A stretch of 7,905 nucleotides of DNA from assembly GCA_040752275.1 (NCBI GenBank), contig JBFMFH010000089.1, positions 1 through 7,905 on the forward strand, read 5' to 3'. Both the position numbers and the translations under genes were made by a program. Positions within the stretch are counted from its first letter, which is position 1; every line of letters begins with the position of its first letter. The DNA comes from JBFMFH01 sp040752275 (GTDB taxonomy: Bacteria; Acidobacteriota; Vicinamibacteria; Vicinamibacterales; JAKQTR01). Under the pieces are notes generated by a model. It had not been told where the DNA came from and ran no database searches. It saw only the letters and a list, made by a program, of their open reading frames with translations. Positions 6,951 through 7,905 of the stretch are shown in pieces.

Positions 6951-7905
6951 CTAGAACCGCACCACCGCCGTGAACTGGGCCTGCCTTGCGGGTTGCCGGT
7001 TCCGCATCTGCAGGAAGTTCGGGCTCCAGCTTTGGTACGCGCTGTTGTAGCTGAACTGCGTGAAGTCGCCGCCGTTCAGCAGGTTCAGGATGTTCATTGC
7101 CACTTCGACGTTGCGTGCCTGGCCAAGCGGGATCTTCTTGCCGATCTTCAGCCCGACCGTGTGGATGCCGGGCGCCTGGATCTGTCCCTCCCCTCGCGTG
7201 CTGTAGAGATAGCGGTTGCGGGTCGACAGCGGGTTCGAGAATGTCAACCCGCCAGGCGACCGGAAGGTCGTGGGGCCGTACTTGGCGATATCCGGGTCGT
7301 TCGCCGGCAACTGGTACAGGATGGCTCCCGACCACGGCCCCGCCTGCAGCGTGTAGCTGGCCGCGACATTGATGCCCCACGGCGCTTGCCAGATTCCGGC
7401 CATGTTGAAGCGGTACTTCATCCAGGTGGGCCCATAGCTCAAGGCGTTGCCCGTGTCCGGGAGGCTGTTCCGATCGTTGTTGCCCCGCGGCATGTAGAGG
7501 TTCCCGTCGTTCGGGAAGGCATCCGGGGCGATGTAGCCCGCCTTGTCCGTCGGATTCCAGGTGCCGTCCATGTGATGCCATTGCCGGTTGAACCCGGCCA
7601 TCACCTGGAAGCCCTTCGACATGTTCTTGGCCACGGTGATCTCGATGGCTCGGTATTCGAGCGTCGACCACGTGTTGTTCGTCTGCTGCGTGACTTCGCC
7701 ACGCTCGGGGTCGACCTTGCCGAATCCGCCGAACGGCTGGCCCGGGGCCGACGGCCAGTACCCGTTGATCTCACGCTCCGCCCAGGTGTGCTTGTAGCTG
7801 CGCGAGATGAAGCCGACATCCAGGCTCGTCTGCCACGGGAACTGCCGGCGGTACCCAATGATCCACTCGTCGACCCACGGCTGGTGGTTGTTCGGGTCCA
7901 TCTCC
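6951..7905 (-). CDS. TonB-dependent receptor, C-terminal barrel (start outside window)
   Basis: The last 317 residues of a second Oar-like outer-membrane receptor; the reading frame stays open to the window edge. MDPNNHQPWVDEWIIGYRRQ near the left of the visible part matches the segment found mid-barrel in this family, so the ATG at 7901 is internal and not the start, even though GGAG precedes it. Beta-strands with alternating aromatic residues follow (for example TWMKYRFNMAGIWQAPWGIN and INVAASYTLQAGPWSG). NVEVAMNILNLLNGGDF is the usual penultimate region. The protein ends FTAVVRF, with the C-terminal aromatic residue recognised by the BAM complex. Plug and N-terminal domains are not in the window, so it cannot be compared directly with the receptor at 1-1597. 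Its substrate is unknown. Confidence 0.92.
   Translation of the reverse strand, partial: EMDPNNHQPWVDEWIIGYRRQFPWQTSLDVGFISRSYKHTWAEREINGYWPSAPGQPFGGFGKVDPERGEVTQQTNNTWSTLEYRAIEITVAKNMSKGFQVMAGFNRQWHHMDGTWNPTDKAGYIAPDAFPNDGNLYMPRGNNDRNSLPDTGNALSYGPTWMKYRFNMAGIWQAPWGINVAASYTLQAGPWSGAILYQLPANDPDIAKYGPTTFRSPGGLTFSNPLSTRNRYLYSTRGEGQIQAPGIHTVGLKIGKKIPLGQARNVEVAMNILNLLNGGDFTQFSYNSAYQSWSPNFLQMRNRQPARQAQFTAVVRF

Noticed and set aside
7899..7905. GGAG-ATG at the right edge as the start of the second receptor
   Set aside because: The following residues match a mid-barrel segment of Oar-like receptors and no signal peptide follows, so the ATG is internal.

Overview
This is a GC-rich bacterial chromosome window with five protein-coding genes, two of them cut by the window edges. 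The two Oar-like TonB-dependent receptors (a carboxypeptidase-type N-domain ahead of the plug), a GT-C glycosyltransferase fused to TPRs, a CapA-like metallophosphatase and short 7-nt repeats between genes together suggest Acidobacteriota, perhaps Vicinamibacteria (subdivision 6). That placement rests on gene style only; there is no marker gene or rRNA here.

Layout. (1) 1-1597, minus strand: N-terminal 532 residues of a TonB-dependent receptor; its C-terminus lies left of the window. (2) 1598-1796: intergenic, with an imperfect direct repeat and a palindrome. (3) 1797-2897, minus: exported serine hydrolase of the class C beta-lactamase/penicillin-binding fold. (4) 2898-2957: short gap filled mainly by a hairpin made of 7-nt units. 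(5) 2958-4325, minus: exported CapA-family protein, with a good ribosome site and a plausible promoter. (6) 4326-4425: divergent intergenic region. (7) 4426-6678, plus: multi-spanning GT-C (GT39/ArnT-like) glycosyltransferase with a C-terminal TPR domain; its 5' end contains a large inverted repeat. (8) 6679-6950: convergent intergenic region holding 26 copies of a heptamer and then a GC-rich hairpin built from a different heptamer. (9) 6951-7905, minus: C-terminal barrel of a second TonB-dependent receptor whose start lies right of the window.

Functionally the window is about the cell envelope: two outer-membrane receptors, two periplasmic enzymes probably transcribed together (CapA-like then serine hydrolase), and an inner-membrane glycosyltransferase. 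No linking pathway can be proved from sequence alone.

I do not see a clearly new multi-gene system. The most unusual content is non-coding: three separate intergenic islands, each built on a 7-nt period but with different units and each next to a stop codon, and a branched inverted repeat at the start of the glycosyltransferase gene.
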